From Nonomuraea turcica (GTDB taxonomy: Bacteria > Actinomycetota > Actinomycetes > Streptosporangiales > Streptosporangiaceae), in the NCBI RefSeq assembly GCF_030718205.1, contig NZ_JAUZQF010000017.1, positions 62,001 through 126,000 on the forward strand: a DNA stretch of 64,000 bases, given 5' to 3'. Positions 7,509-15,912 of the stretch are shown here, piece by piece (within the stretch, counting starts at the first letter, position 1; each line of letters opens with the position of its first letter). The notes below the pieces were generated by a model that worked only from the letters and a program-made list of their open reading frames with translations, did not search any database and was not told where the DNA came from. The position numbers were made by a program, and so were the translations under genes.

Positions 7509-8773
7509 CCGACGCTCTGCCGTACCTCGACGCCGCCACCCTGGAGCGGCTGCTGCCCGTGGGGCGGGCCGTGCGGATCCTCGAGGACGCGCTGCGGGCC
7601 GGGCTCGACCCGGAGGCCACGCCGCAGCGGCCCGTCGTGGACGTGCCCGCCGGGCAACTCCTCCTCATGCCCGCCGCCGCCGGGCGGTACGTGGGGGTGA
7701 AGGCCGTCACCATCGCGCCCGGCAACCCCGGGCGGGGGCTGCCCCGGATCCAGGGGACGTATCTGCTGCTGGACGGCGGCACGCTCGCGCCGCTGGCCGC
7801 CATGGACGGGATCGCCATCACCTCCCTGCGCACCCCGGCCGTCTCCGCCCTGGCCGTCGACCACCTGGCCGAGGCGCGTGGCGGGAAGCTGGTGGTGTTC
7901 GGGAGCGGGCCTCAGGCCTGGGGCCACGTGCTGGCCTTCCGCGAGGTCCGGCCCATCACCGAGGTGACGGTCATCGGTCGCGACCTTGCCCGCGCCGAGG
8001 CCCTGGCCACCCGCTGCCGCACCCTCGGCCTCCCATCCCGCGCCCTCGCCTCCGGCCCCGCCGGTCCGGCGTCTGCGCCTGTCGGCTCCGCCCCCGCCCC
8101 CACAGCCCGCAACCAGGCACCCGCCGACTCGGCCGATGCACCCTCCAGCGCCGGTGCGCCCAACGCACCCGTCGCCTCACCGAGCCTGCCGACCGCGCCG
8201 ACCGGACAGGCGCCGGACAGGGCGACGGAGGAGGCGTCGGACGCACCGGTTGGGCGACGCCCCGCAGTCGCGGCCGGTGCGTCCGCTCATGGGCCGGTCG
8301 CCTCACGGGGGGCGCCGGATCCGGTGACCGGAGGGCGGGAGCGCGGCGCTGACCACGTGTCAGGTGCCGCCGGAGCGCACGACGACGTCGTGGCGGAGGC
8401 GGTGGCCGAAGCCGATCTCATCGCGTGCTGCACGACCGCCAGAGAGCCCCTGTTCCCCGGTAAGCTCGCCCGCGACGGCGTCACCGTCGTCGCCGTGGGC
8501 TCCCACGAGCCCGGCGCCCGCGAGCTCGACGGCGACCTCATCGCCCGCGCCACCGTGGTCGTCGAGGCCAGGGCGGCCGCCCTGGAGGAGGCCGGGGATG
8601 TGATCATCCCGATCCGCCACGGTACGATCACCTCTGGTCATCTCGCCGGGAACCTCGCCGAGCTGATCACCGGACAGGTGATCGCCGGTCCGGGGCCACG
8701 CGTGTTCAAGAGCACGGGCATGGCGTGGGAAGACCTGGTGATCGCGGCCGCCGCGTATGAGGCGTGGATTTAG
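7505..8773 (+). CDS. ornithine cyclodeaminase/mu-crystallin family protein, possible pyrroline-2-carboxylate reductase, with large insertion
   Basis: The protein is 422 aa, against about 310-330 for the family. The N-terminal part carries GVKAVTIAPGN and ITSLRTPAVSALAVDHLA. A Rossmann motif (KLVVFGSGPQAWGHVLAF, about residue 130) and the C-terminal KSTGMAWEDLVIAAAAYEAW are family signatures. Between about residues 180 and 292, inside the NAD(P) domain, lies an Ala/Pro/Ser/Gly-rich low-complexity stretch; the fold resumes at VAEADLIACCTT. Family members reduce pyrroline-2-carboxylate to L-proline, which would complete a 3-hydroxyproline pathway. Whether the insertion is tolerated is unknown. 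The start ATG overlaps the stop of the upstream gene. Confidence 0.8.
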   Translation: MTDALPYLDAATLERLLPVGRAVRILEDALRAGLDPEATPQRPVVDVPAGQLLLMPAAAGRYVGVKAVTIAPGNPGRGLPRIQGTYLLLDGGTLAPLAAMDGIAITSLRTPAVSALAVDHLAEARGGKLVVFGSGPQAWGHVLAFREVRPITEVTVIGRDLARAEALATRCRTLGLPSRALASGPAGPASAPVGSAPAPTARNQAPADSADAPSSAGAPNAPVASPSLPTAPTGQAPDRATEEASDAPVGRRPAVAAGASAHGPVASRGAPDPVTGGRERGADHVSGAAGAHDDVVAEAVAEADLIACCTTAREPLFPGKLARDGVTVVAVGSHEPGARELDGDLIARATVVVEARAAALEEAGDVIIPIRHGTITSGHLAGNLAELITGQVIAGPGPRVFKSTGMAWEDLVIAAAAYEAWI

Positions 8774-8785
8774 GAGGATGGGCGG

Positions 8786-9454
8786 ATGCCTGCCGAGGAT
8801 CGGCTCGACCTGCCGATGGTGGGGGAGCGCCAGAGCCTGCGCGAGCAGGTCGCGCACGCGCTGCGCGCCGCGCTGATCACCGGTGAGATGCGGCCCGGGG
8901 TGGTCTACTCCGCGCCGGTGCTGGCCGCCCAGTTCGGCGTCTCGGCCACGCCGGTCCGCGAGGCCATGCTCGACCTGGCCAAGGAGGGCCTGGTCGAGGC
9001 CGTGCGCAACAAGGGCTTCCGGGTGACCGAGCTGTCCGACCGCGACCTCGACGAGCTCACCGAGATCCGCCAGCTCATCGAGGTGCCCACGGTGGCGCGG
9101 CTGGCCGACAGCTCGCGGGCGGAGGAGTTCGAGCGGCTCAGGCCCATCGCCGAGGAGATCGTCTCGGCCGGCGAGCGCGGCGACCTGCTCGCCTACGTCG
9201 ATGCCGACCTGCGCTTCCACGTCGAGCTGCTGACCCTGTGCGGCAACGCCCACCTCGTCGAGGTCGTCCGCGACCTGCGGACCAGGGCCAGGCTCTACGG
9301 CCTGTCGCAGCTGTACGAGCGCGGCGCGCTGGGCGACTCGGCCAGGGAGCACCTGGCGCTGCTCGACGCGCTCAAGAGCGGCGACAGCGAGGCCGTCGCG
9401 CACGTCATGGGCGAGCACATCGGGCACGTGCGCGGCATCTGGGCCGAGCACTGA
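8786..9454 (+). CDS. GntR-family regulator (FadR/FCD subfamily)
   Basis: The protein is 222 aa. The N-terminal winged helix-turn-helix spans roughly residues 15-75 (LREQVAHALRAALITGEM, then VSATPVREAMLDLAKEGLVE). An all-helical FCD ligand domain follows, with the metal/ligand residues expected in DADLRFHVELLTLCGN and the later EHIGHV. It lies 12 bases after the last enzyme gene, with GGAGG before the ATG region, so it is probably part of the operon. It is a likely repressor that responds to hydroxyproline or a pyrroline intermediate, and the palindrome at 1766-1776 is a possible site. Confidence 0.87.
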   Translation: MPAEDRLDLPMVGERQSLREQVAHALRAALITGEMRPGVVYSAPVLAAQFGVSATPVREAMLDLAKEGLVEAVRNKGFRVTELSDRDLDELTEIRQLIEVPTVARLADSSRAEEFERLRPIAEEIVSAGERGDLLAYVDADLRFHVELLTLCGNAHLVEVVRDLRTRARLYGLSQLYERGALGDSAREHLALLDALKSGDSEAVAHVMGEHIGHVRGIWAEH

Positions 9455-9485
9455 CTTCCGACATTCGGGGATCGGGCCCGCCTGG

Positions 9486-9502
9486 ATCGAGGTAACCTCG
9501 AT
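9486..9502. promoter_or_regulatory. perfect 17-bp palindrome downstream of the GntR gene
   Basis: ATCGAGGTAACCTCGAT is perfectly palindromic around a single central A, with 8-bp arms. It is too tight to be a terminator loop, so a protein binding site is more likely. A weaker inverted repeat (CGGTTG and CAACCG arms) follows near 9510-9535. The rest of 9455-9734 shows no convincing ORF. Confidence 0.4.
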
Positions 9503-9734
9503 GCAGGCCGGTTGAGCGCGCTGACGCCCAACCGCCGGCAGACCGCCCCCTCCACCCGCGCCGGACGGGCTATTCGCGCGTGCCGGGGACCCGGCGAGGG
9601 ACGGCATCAACCCCGGTCCAGCGGAACCCCGCACTCCGCTGACCCTCCGCGGGCTCGGCACACCCCGCCCACCGAGAGCCGAGCCCTCCGCCGCGCGCCC
9701 GAGAGGCCCCATCCCTGGGCGCGCGGCGGTCCTC

Positions 9735-10649
9735 CTACTTCTTCGCCTTCTTGGTCGAGCCCAGGCTGGCGGCGACGATGCACAAGATCGCCGCCCACTG
9801 CTGCACGTGCAGGATCTCGCCGAGCAGCAGCAGCCCTATCATCGCCGCCACCGCCGGCTCCAGGCTCATCAGGATGCCGAACACGTGCTTGGGCATGCGG
9901 CGCAGCGCCTGCAGCTCCAGCGAGTAGGGGATCACCGACGACAACAACCCCACGCCGAGCCCGATCAGCAGCAGCTCCGGCTGCAGCAGGTCGGCCCCAC
10001 CCGTCGTGACCCCGACCGGGGCGATCACCAGGGCGGACACGATCATCGCGAACGACAACCCGGTCGTCCCGGGAAACCGCTGCCCCGCCGCCGCCGACAG
10101 CAGGATGTAGCCCGCCCAGCAGGCCCCGGCCACCATCGCGAACGCGATGCCGACCCAGCTCACCGACGCCGACTCGCCCCACGGGGCCAGCAGCACCACG
10201 CCGGCTCCCGCCAGCCCGACCCACAGCAGGTCGATCCTGCGCCGCGAGGCCGCCACGGCCACGCCCAGCGGACCGAGGAACTCGATCGCCACCGCGATGC
10301 CCATGGGCAGCCGCGACAGCGCCTCGTAGAACGACAGGTTCATCACGGCCAGCGTCACGCCGAAGCCGATCCCCACCGCCCAGTCGCGCCAGGCCAGCCC
10401 CTTCAGCCGGGGCCTGATGAACGCTCCCATCACCAGGGCGCCGGCCGCGATGCGCAGGAACACCACCGCGCTCGGCGGCAACACCGCGAACAGCTCCTTG
10501 GCGAATCCGGCGCCGATCTGCACCGAGACGATCCCCAGTAGCACCAGCGAGGACGGCGGGATCGAATCGGAGGCCGCCCGCAGCAGGCGCCCCGGCCGGG
10601 GCAGGCCTGAGCCACGATCGAGGGGATCGTCCAGGGCGAAGGCGGTCAT
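9735..10649 (-). CDS. EamA/RhtA-family membrane exporter
   Basis: This 304-aa protein has about ten hydrophobic segments arranged as two EamA repeats. Examples include VAVAIEFLGPLGVAVA in the first half and SLEPAVAAMIGLLLLGEIL near the end, the typical EamA second-repeat motif. I chose the ATG at 10649 because AGGAG lies five bases upstream on this strand; an in-frame ATG at 10670 is less well supported. The family exports amino acids and metabolites such as threonine and homoserine, and the substrate here is unknown. The gene is divergent from the MFS gene at 10731. Confidence 0.85.
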   Translation of the reverse strand: MTAFALDDPLDRGSGLPRPGRLLRAASDSIPPSSLVLLGIVSVQIGAGFAKELFAVLPPSAVVFLRIAAGALVMGAFIRPRLKGLAWRDWAVGIGFGVTLAVMNLSFYEALSRLPMGIAVAIEFLGPLGVAVAASRRRIDLLWVGLAGAGVVLLAPWGESASVSWVGIAFAMVAGACWAGYILLSAAAGQRFPGTTGLSFAMIVSALVIAPVGVTTGGADLLQPELLLIGLGVGLLSSVIPYSLELQALRRMPKHVFGILMSLEPAVAAMIGLLLLGEILHVQQWAAILCIVAASLGSTKKAKK

Positions 10650-10730
10650 GGGGCTCCTCGGGTGAAACATCAGATGGTGGGTTGAGCCTACTGAGGGCCG
10701 GTGACATTCCTGGCTCTAGGGTGGTGCCAC

Positions 10731-11936
10731 ATGGAAGCCCCCGCCGCCCCCGTGAGCCTCGCCCGGCCTGCGCTGGGCCTGTCCGTCGCCTCGTTCGTCA
10801 GCAGCTTCGACCGCTTCGCCGTGAGCCCCATGCTCGTGGTGATCGCCGCCGACCTGCGTGTCCCGCTGTCGGCGTCGGTGGCCGCCGCCAGCGGCTACTA
10901 CCTGGCGTACGGGCTGACGCAGCCGCTGTGGGGCATGCTGTCGGACCGGTTCGGCCGGGTGCGGGTGATGCGCCTGGCGTTGCTGGGCGCGGCCCTGGCG
11001 GGGCTGGTGTCGGCGCTGATGCCCGTGCTGGGAGCGCTGGTGGCGGCCAGGGTCGTGACGGGCGCCTGCTTCGGCGCGGTGATCCCGACGGGCCTGACGT
11101 ATGTGGGCGACACAGTCCGGCCCTCGGTACGCCAGCGCGCCCTGACGGACCTGATGGGCGCCGCCGCGCTCGGCACGGCCCTGGCCACGGGGCTCGGCGG
11201 CGTGCTGGCGGGTCTGCTGGACTGGCGGGCGGGGTTCATCGTGCCGGCCGCCTGCGCCCTCATCTGCGCGCTGGCCCTGCGCTCGCTGCCCGAGCCGCCG
11301 CGCGGCAGCGGGCGCGGAGGGCTCGGGATGGGGCGGTACCTGGGCATGGTGCTCGGGCAGCGCTGGGCCCTGCTCGTCTTCGCGCTGGCGTTCACCGAGG
11401 GCGCGATCATGCTCGGCACCATGCCGTTCCTGGCCACCGCGCTGGAGTACTCGGGGGTCGCGGCGGCCGTGGCCGGCCTGGGCATCACCGCGTACGGCCT
11501 GGGGTTGTGGGCGCTGGCGAAGGTGGTCAAGCGGCTGTCGGGGCGCTGGCCCGTGCCCGTGCTGATGGCCGTGGGCGGTGCGCAGATGTGCGCGGGGCTC
11601 GCGCTCGTGGCCGCCCACGTGAGCATGGCGACGGTGGCCGTCACCGCGCTGCTGCTCGGCGGCGGCTGGTCGTTCCTGCACTCCTCGCTGCAGACCTGGG
11701 CCACGTCGGTGGTGCCGGAGGCCAGGGGGACGACGATCGCGTTCTTCGCCTCCGCGTTGTTCGTCGGCAGCGCGGTCGCGTCGTGGGCAGCCGGGCCGCT
11801 GGCCGAGGACGGCCGGTACGCGCTGCTGTTCGGGGTGGCTGCGGCCGCCGTCGTCCCGCTCACCGCGGTGGCCGCCCTCACCCGCCGCCGCTACGGCGCC
11901 CTCCAGACCGAGCGCCCCCGGCCGCAGCCCGAGTGA
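10731..11936 (+). CDS. MFS transporter
   Basis: This 401-aa protein has about twelve membrane segments. The loop 2-3 motif is visible as GMLSDRFGRVRVMR, and the segment-5 region reads GLGGVLAGLLDWRAGF. The family is drug or metabolite efflux. I chose the ATG at 10731 (MEAPAAPVS); an upstream GTG at 10701 adds ten unconvincing residues. No strong ribosome site is seen. It ends 19 bases before the convergent ABC-2 permease. The substrate cannot be read from the sequence. Confidence 0.82.
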   Translation: MEAPAAPVSLARPALGLSVASFVSSFDRFAVSPMLVVIAADLRVPLSASVAAASGYYLAYGLTQPLWGMLSDRFGRVRVMRLALLGAALAGLVSALMPVLGALVAARVVTGACFGAVIPTGLTYVGDTVRPSVRQRALTDLMGAAALGTALATGLGGVLAGLLDWRAGFIVPAACALICALALRSLPEPPRGSGRGGLGMGRYLGMVLGQRWALLVFALAFTEGAIMLGTMPFLATALEYSGVAAAVAGLGITAYGLGLWALAKVVKRLSGRWPVPVLMAVGGAQMCAGLALVAAHVSMATVAVTALLLGGGWSFLHSSLQTWATSVVPEARGTTIAFFASALFVGSAVASWAAGPLAEDGRYALLFGVAAAAVVPLTAVAALTRRRYGALQTERPRPQPE

Positions 11937-11955
11937 GGCCGCGTCACTCCCAGCG

Positions 11956-12747
11956 TCACTCCCAGCGGAACGTGCGGGAGACCAGCGCCAGCGACAACAC
12001 CGCCCAGGCGGCGAGCACGGCCAGCGGGCCGAGCGGCAGTGCCACGCCCTGGGCGAGCACCGAGCGCAGGCCGCCGGTGAGCGCCGAGATGGGCAACAGC
12101 TCCAGGACCGGCCGCACCCCCGCGGGGAACTTCGACAGCGGGAAGATCACCCCGCCCGCGCCCAGCAGCACCAGGTAGACCAGGTTGGCCGCGGCCAGCG
12201 TCGCCTCCGCGCGCAGGATGCCGGCCATGAGCAGCCCGAGCCCGCTGAAGGCCGCCGTGCCCAGCACGATCAGCAGCGCCGCGCTCACGAAGGACCCCTG
12301 CGGCCGCCACCCCAGCGCCAGCCCCACCGCCACGATCATCACGACCTGGATGCCCTCCACGGCCACCACGGCCGCGGTCTTGGCCAGCATGAGCCCGGCC
12401 CTGGACAGCGGCGTCGCGCCCAGCCGCTTCAGCACGCCGTAGCGGCGCTCGAAACCCGTCGCGATCGCCTGCCCGGTGAAAGCCGTGGACATGATCGCCA
12501 GCGCCAGCACGCCGGGGGCCAGGAAGTCGATCCGCCGCCCGCCCCCGACGTCGATCAGCGGCGCCAGCGAGAAGCCCACCAGGAGGAGCACCGGGATGAT
12601 CAGCGTGAGCAGCAGCTGCTCGCCGTTGCGCAACATCGCGCGGACCTCCGCGCCCGCCTGCGCCAGCACCATCCGATGGAACGGCGCCGCGCCGGGCGCG
12701 GGGGTGAAGTCCAGCGGGGCCGCCCCACCGGGGCCGTGCGCGCTCAT
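11956..12747 (-). CDS. ABC-2 type transporter permease
   Basis: This 263-aa protein has a cytoplasmic N-terminus and six hydrophobic segments, starting with LLLTLIIPVLLLVGFSLAPL. The family features GVLKRLGATPLSRAGLMLAK and NLVYLVLLGAGGVIFPLSKFP are visible. Its ATG overlaps the stop of the ATPase gene upstream (ATGA), so the two make one export complex. Genes of this kind sit between ctaA and suf in other actinomycetes such as Streptomyces (recalled synteny), which suggests an old linkage. The substrate is unknown; drug, lipid or heme-related export are all possible. Confidence 0.87.
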   Translation of the reverse strand: MSAHGPGGAAPLDFTPAPGAAPFHRMVLAQAGAEVRAMLRNGEQLLLTLIIPVLLLVGFSLAPLIDVGGGRRIDFLAPGVLALAIMSTAFTGQAIATGFERRYGVLKRLGATPLSRAGLMLAKTAAVVAVEGIQVVMIVAVGLALGWRPQGSFVSAALLIVLGTAAFSGLGLLMAGILRAEATLAAANLVYLVLLGAGGVIFPLSKFPAGVRPVLELLPISALTGGLRSVLAQGVALPLGPLAVLAAWAVLSLALVSRTFRWE

Positions 12748-13658
12748 CGCAGCTCCCTGCCGGTCAGCTCGAGGAAGACGTCCTCGAGGGTGCGCCGCTC
12801 GATGCGCAGGTCGTCGGCCGTGACACCTTCGGCCGCGCACCAGGCCGTCACCGTGGCCAGCAGCTCGGGACCCACTAGGCCCTCGATGATGTAGTGGCCG
12901 GCGGGCGACTCCTTGGCCGCGCTGCCCGCCGGGAGCGCGTTGAGCAGCTCCTCCAGCCCCAGCCCCGGCCGGGCGCGGAACCTGAGCTGACGCTCGGCGC
13001 CGGTGAGCGAGGCAGGCGTGCCCTCGGCCACCAGCCGCCCCTTGTCGATGATCACCACGTGGTCGGCCAGCCGCTCGGCCTCGTCCATGTGATGCGTGGT
13101 CAGCACCACCGACACGCCCGCACTGCGCAACTCGCCCACCAGCTCCCAGCAGGCGTGCCTGGCCTGCGGGTCCAGCCCGGCGGTCGGCTCGTCGAGGAAG
13201 ACCAGCTCGGGCCGTCCGATCACGGCCGCGGCCAGCGACAGCCGCTGCTGCTGCCCGCCCGACAACCGCCGGTAGGGGGTGCGCGCGTGATCGGTCAGCC
13301 CCAGGCGGGCCAGGAGGGCCTGGGCATCGAGGGGCTGGGCGTAGAAGCGCGCCACCAGCCGCAGCCACTGGCCGCAGCGCATCGCCGGCGGCACCCCGCC
13401 CGCCTGCAGCATGACCCCCACCCGGGGCCGCAGCTCGGGCCGCTGAGGTGCCAGCCCCAGCACCTTGACCGTGCCGGAGTCGGCCCTGCGGAATCCCTCG
13501 CAGATCTCCACCGTGGACGTCTTGCCTGCACCATTGGGGCCGAGGACGGCCGTGACCGCGCCGCGCTCGGCACGGAGTGCGAGGCCGTCGAGCGCCGTGG
13601 TGCCGCCATAGCGCTTGACCAGGTCGACGATCTCGACGGCTGGGGATTCCATGGCCAT
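12744..13658 (-). CDS. ABC transporter ATP-binding protein (DrrA-like)
   Basis: This 304-aa ATPase has Walker A GPNGAGKTST at about residue 40, the signature LSGGQQQRLSLA, Walker B LVFLDEPTAGLDP and the switch His in LTTHHMDEAE. A C-terminal extension of about 90 residues (ERRTLEDVFLELTGREL) is typical of DrrA-type exporters. Two start codons, at 13658 and 13652, are in frame; neither has a strong ribosome site. It is coupled to the permease downstream by a 4-base overlap and divergent from the VOC gene. Confidence 0.9.
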   Translation of the reverse strand: MAMESPAVEIVDLVKRYGGTTALDGLALRAERGAVTAVLGPNGAGKTSTVEICEGFRRADSGTVKVLGLAPQRPELRPRVGVMLQAGGVPPAMRCGQWLRLVARFYAQPLDAQALLARLGLTDHARTPYRRLSGGQQQRLSLAAAVIGRPELVFLDEPTAGLDPQARHACWELVGELRSAGVSVVLTTHHMDEAERLADHVVIIDKGRLVAEGTPASLTGAERQLRFRARPGLGLEELLNALPAGSAAKESPAGHYIIEGLVGPELLATVTAWCAAEGVTADDLRIERRTLEDVFLELTGRELR

Positions 13659-13798
13659 GAGTTTAGGGACTACGCCACGCGGTCCGGCCCGCAGGTGAGG
13701 ATGGCCGGATATGGACAGGTCTTGACCCGCACCTTCCCCGGAAATCGTCGTACCGGAGTGAGAGTCTGACGGTGAGCTCCACGTCACAGGAGGTTGCA

Positions 13799-14575
13799 AT
13801 GTCGCAACGCAGTGGATATGAACCCGGCGTCCCGTGCTGGGTGGATCTGTCCAGCACCGACGTCGGCGCATCCGCCCGGTTCTACAGCGAGATCTTCGGG
13901 TGGCAGGCCGAGATGGTCGACGATCCGGCGGCCGGCGGCTACGGCCAGTTCACCTACGACGGCAAGAAGGTCGCCGGAGTGGGACCCGTCATGGATGAGG
14001 GGATGCCCTCGACCTGGAACATCTACATGGCCACCGACGACATCGCCGCGCTCGCCGACCGGATCAAGAACGCCGGCGGCACCGTCGTCATGGAGCCGAT
14101 GCAGGTCTTCGAGGAAGGCAGCATGACCGTCTTCCGCGCCCCCGACGGCTCGCACGCGGCCGCCTGGCAGGCGGCCAATCATCACGGCGCCGAGCTGGTC
14201 AACGAGTCCGTCTCGTTCTGCTGGAACGAGCTGATCACCCGCGACCCGGCGGCGGCCGAGCGCTTCTACTCCGAGGTCTTCGGCTGGCGGCCCGAGCTGC
14301 TGGAGATGGGCGGCGTCAAATACACCGAGTGGCACGCGGGCGAGCCGGCCATCGCGGGCATGATGGAGATGCCCTCCGAATATCCGCAGGGCACGCCCTC
14401 GTTCTGGATGACCTACTTCGCGGTCGACGACCTCGGCGCCACCACCGCGGCGGCCGAGCGGCTGGGCGCGCAGGTGCTCGTCCGGGCGATGGACGCGCCG
14501 CCCGGGGCGTTCTCGATGCTCGTCGACCCGCAGGGCGCGACCTTCTCGGTCATCCAGCTCCACGAACCTCAATGA
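13799..14575 (+). CDS. VOC (glyoxalase/bleomycin-resistance fold) protein with two domains
   Basis: This 258-aa protein has two VOC domains in tandem. Domain 1 (about residues 8-125) begins PGVPCWVDLSSTDVGASARFY, and domain 2 (about 135-258) begins VSFCWNELITRDPAAAERFY. Both continue with EIFGW or EVFGW, and each has a late Glu/His-type position (TVFRAPDGSHAAAWQ, SMLVDPQGATFSVIQ). AGGAGG precedes the ATG. Two-domain proteins of this type are common in Streptomyces as hydroxylase- or glyoxalase-like proteins of unknown substrate. No function is assigned beyond the fold. Confidence 0.85.
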   Translation: MSQRSGYEPGVPCWVDLSSTDVGASARFYSEIFGWQAEMVDDPAAGGYGQFTYDGKKVAGVGPVMDEGMPSTWNIYMATDDIAALADRIKNAGGTVVMEPMQVFEEGSMTVFRAPDGSHAAAWQAANHHGAELVNESVSFCWNELITRDPAAAERFYSEVFGWRPELLEMGGVKYTEWHAGEPAIAGMMEMPSEYPQGTPSFWMTYFAVDDLGATTAAAERLGAQVLVRAMDAPPGAFSMLVDPQGATFSVIQLHEPQ

Positions 14576-14590
14576 AATATCTGATAACCG

Positions 14591-14616
14591 GGAATTAGGA
14601 GGACCGAATCCTGGTT
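14591..14616 (+). promoter_or_regulatory. SigR-like ECF promoter
   Basis: GGAAT at 14591-14595 and GTT at 14614-14616 are separated by exactly 18 bases, the SigR consensus (GGAAT-N18-GTT) of actinomycetes. Transcription would start near 14623-14626, just before the hairpin at 14629 and 45 bases or so before the Bcr/CflA start. This would link the exporter to thiol-oxidative or translation-antibiotic stress. It is a pattern match only. Confidence 0.45.
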
Positions 14617-14628
14617 TGATTCTCTCGG

Positions 14629-14655
14629 CCCTCGTGGGCCGCCGGCCTACGAGGG
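14629..14655 (+). promoter_or_regulatory. GC-rich leader hairpin before the Bcr/CflA exporter
   Basis: Arms CCCTCGTGGGCC (14629-14640) and GGCCTACGAGGG (14644-14655) pair over 12 positions with one mismatch and a 3-base loop. The ribosome-site region AGAGGGGA (14657-14664) follows at once, and the ATG is at 14671. The hairpin is well placed to affect translation initiation or early transcription. No T-run follows, so it is not a classical terminator. Confidence 0.5.
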
Positions 14656-14670
14656 AAGAGGGGATCACGC

Positions 14671-15912
14671 ATGTCCGTGGCAGCCGAAGCCACGTCCACC
14701 GTCGTTGTGCCGAAGCAGAAGAGCGGCCGCGGATTACTGCTGGTCATCCTCGGCGCGCTGTCGGCGATCGGGCCGCTCTCCATCGACATGTACCTCCCGG
14801 CGCTGCCCGCCATCACCTCCGAGATGCTCAGCGCGCCCGCCCAGGTGCAGCTCACGCTCACCGCGTGCCTCATCGGCGTGTCGGTCGGCCAGATCATCGC
14901 CGGCCCGGTCAGCGACGTGCGGGGGCGCCGCCTGCCGCTCATCGTGGGCGTGGCCGGGTTCATGCTCGCCTCGCTGCTGTGCGCGTTCGCGCCGTCGGTT
15001 CCCATGCTCATCGCCTTCCGGCTGCTGCAGGGCATACTGGGCGGCGCGGCCCTGGTCATCGTGCGCGCGGTCGTGCGCGACCTGTACGACGGCGCCGCCA
15101 TCGCCCGCATCTTCGCCACGCTCATGCTGGTCAGCGGCCTTGCCCCGATCCTGGCGCCGATCGCCGGGGCGCAGCTGCTGTCGTTCACGTCCTGGCGGGG
15201 CGTGTTCGTGGCGCTCAGCCTCGCCGGCCTGGTGCTGCTGCTGGCCGTGCTGGCGGGCGTGCGTGAGACGCTGCCCGCGCAGCAGCGCGAGAGCGGCGGG
15301 CTCAAGCACACCGCCCGCACGTTCTGGCGGCTGCTGCGCGAGCGCGCGTTCATGGGCTACGCGCTCACCGGCGGCCTGGCGTTCGCGGCGATGTTCGGCT
15401 ACATCTCCGGCTCGCCGTTCGTGCTGCAGGAGGTATACGGCGCCACGCCGCAGCAATACTCGCTCATCTTCGCGCTCAACGCGTTCGGCCTGACCATCGC
15501 GGCACAGGTGGGCGGGCGGCTCTCGGGCCGGGTGCCGCCGGTCGCCCTGGTCGTGACCGGGCTGGTCACCGCCCTGACCGGGGCGGGGGTGCTCATGGCC
15601 GCCGCGCTCGCGGGGCTCGGTCTGCAGGGCATCGTGGGCGGCTTGTTCGTCATCATGCTCGGCCAGGGCCTGGTGCTGCCGGGCACGGGTGCGCTGGCGC
15701 TGGCCTCGCAGCCCGCCCAGGTGGCCGGCAGCGCCTCGGCCCTGCTCGGCGTGCTGCAGTTCGCGCTGGGCGCCCTGGCGGCCCCGCTGGTCGGCCTGGC
15801 TGGGGAAGGCACCGCCGTGCCCATGGCGGCCGTCATGCTGGGACTCATCGCCTGCTCGGTGGCGACCTTCGCCGTGCTCGGCCGCCGGCCGCGATCAAGC
15901 GAGGTTAGGTAA
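14671..15912 (+). CDS. Bcr/CflA-type multidrug efflux MFS transporter
   Basis: This 413-aa protein has twelve predicted membrane segments. The family start is clear: GALSAIGPLSIDMYLPALPAI, where the SIDMYLPALP stretch marks Bcr/CflA exporters. It is followed by GPVSDVRGRRLPLI (loop 2-3 motif) and RLLQGILGGAALVIVRAVVRDLY. It would export drugs or sulfonamide-like compounds by proton antiport. Its last codons carry the iron box of the suf operon. Upstream lie a SigR-like promoter and a hairpin leader, suggesting stress-induced expression. Confidence 0.88.
   Translation: MSVAAEATSTVVVPKQKSGRGLLLVILGALSAIGPLSIDMYLPALPAITSEMLSAPAQVQLTLTACLIGVSVGQIIAGPVSDVRGRRLPLIVGVAGFMLASLLCAFAPSVPMLIAFRLLQGILGGAALVIVRAVVRDLYDGAAIARIFATLMLVSGLAPILAPIAGAQLLSFTSWRGVFVALSLAGLVLLLAVLAGVRETLPAQQRESGGLKHTARTFWRLLRERAFMGYALTGGLAFAAMFGYISGSPFVLQEVYGATPQQYSLIFALNAFGLTIAAQVGGRLSGRVPPVALVVTGLVTALTGAGVLMAAALAGLGLQGIVGGLFVIMLGQGLVLPGTGALALASQPAQVAGSASALLGVLQFALGALAAPLVGLAGEGTAVPMAAVMLGLIACSVATFAVLGRRPRSSEVR

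Noticed and set aside
14616..14675. A possible leader peptide reading LVGRRPTR before the Bcr/CflA gene
   Set aside because: The frame does not stop before the exporter start, and the palindrome gives the same residues on the other strand. A hairpin is the simpler reading.
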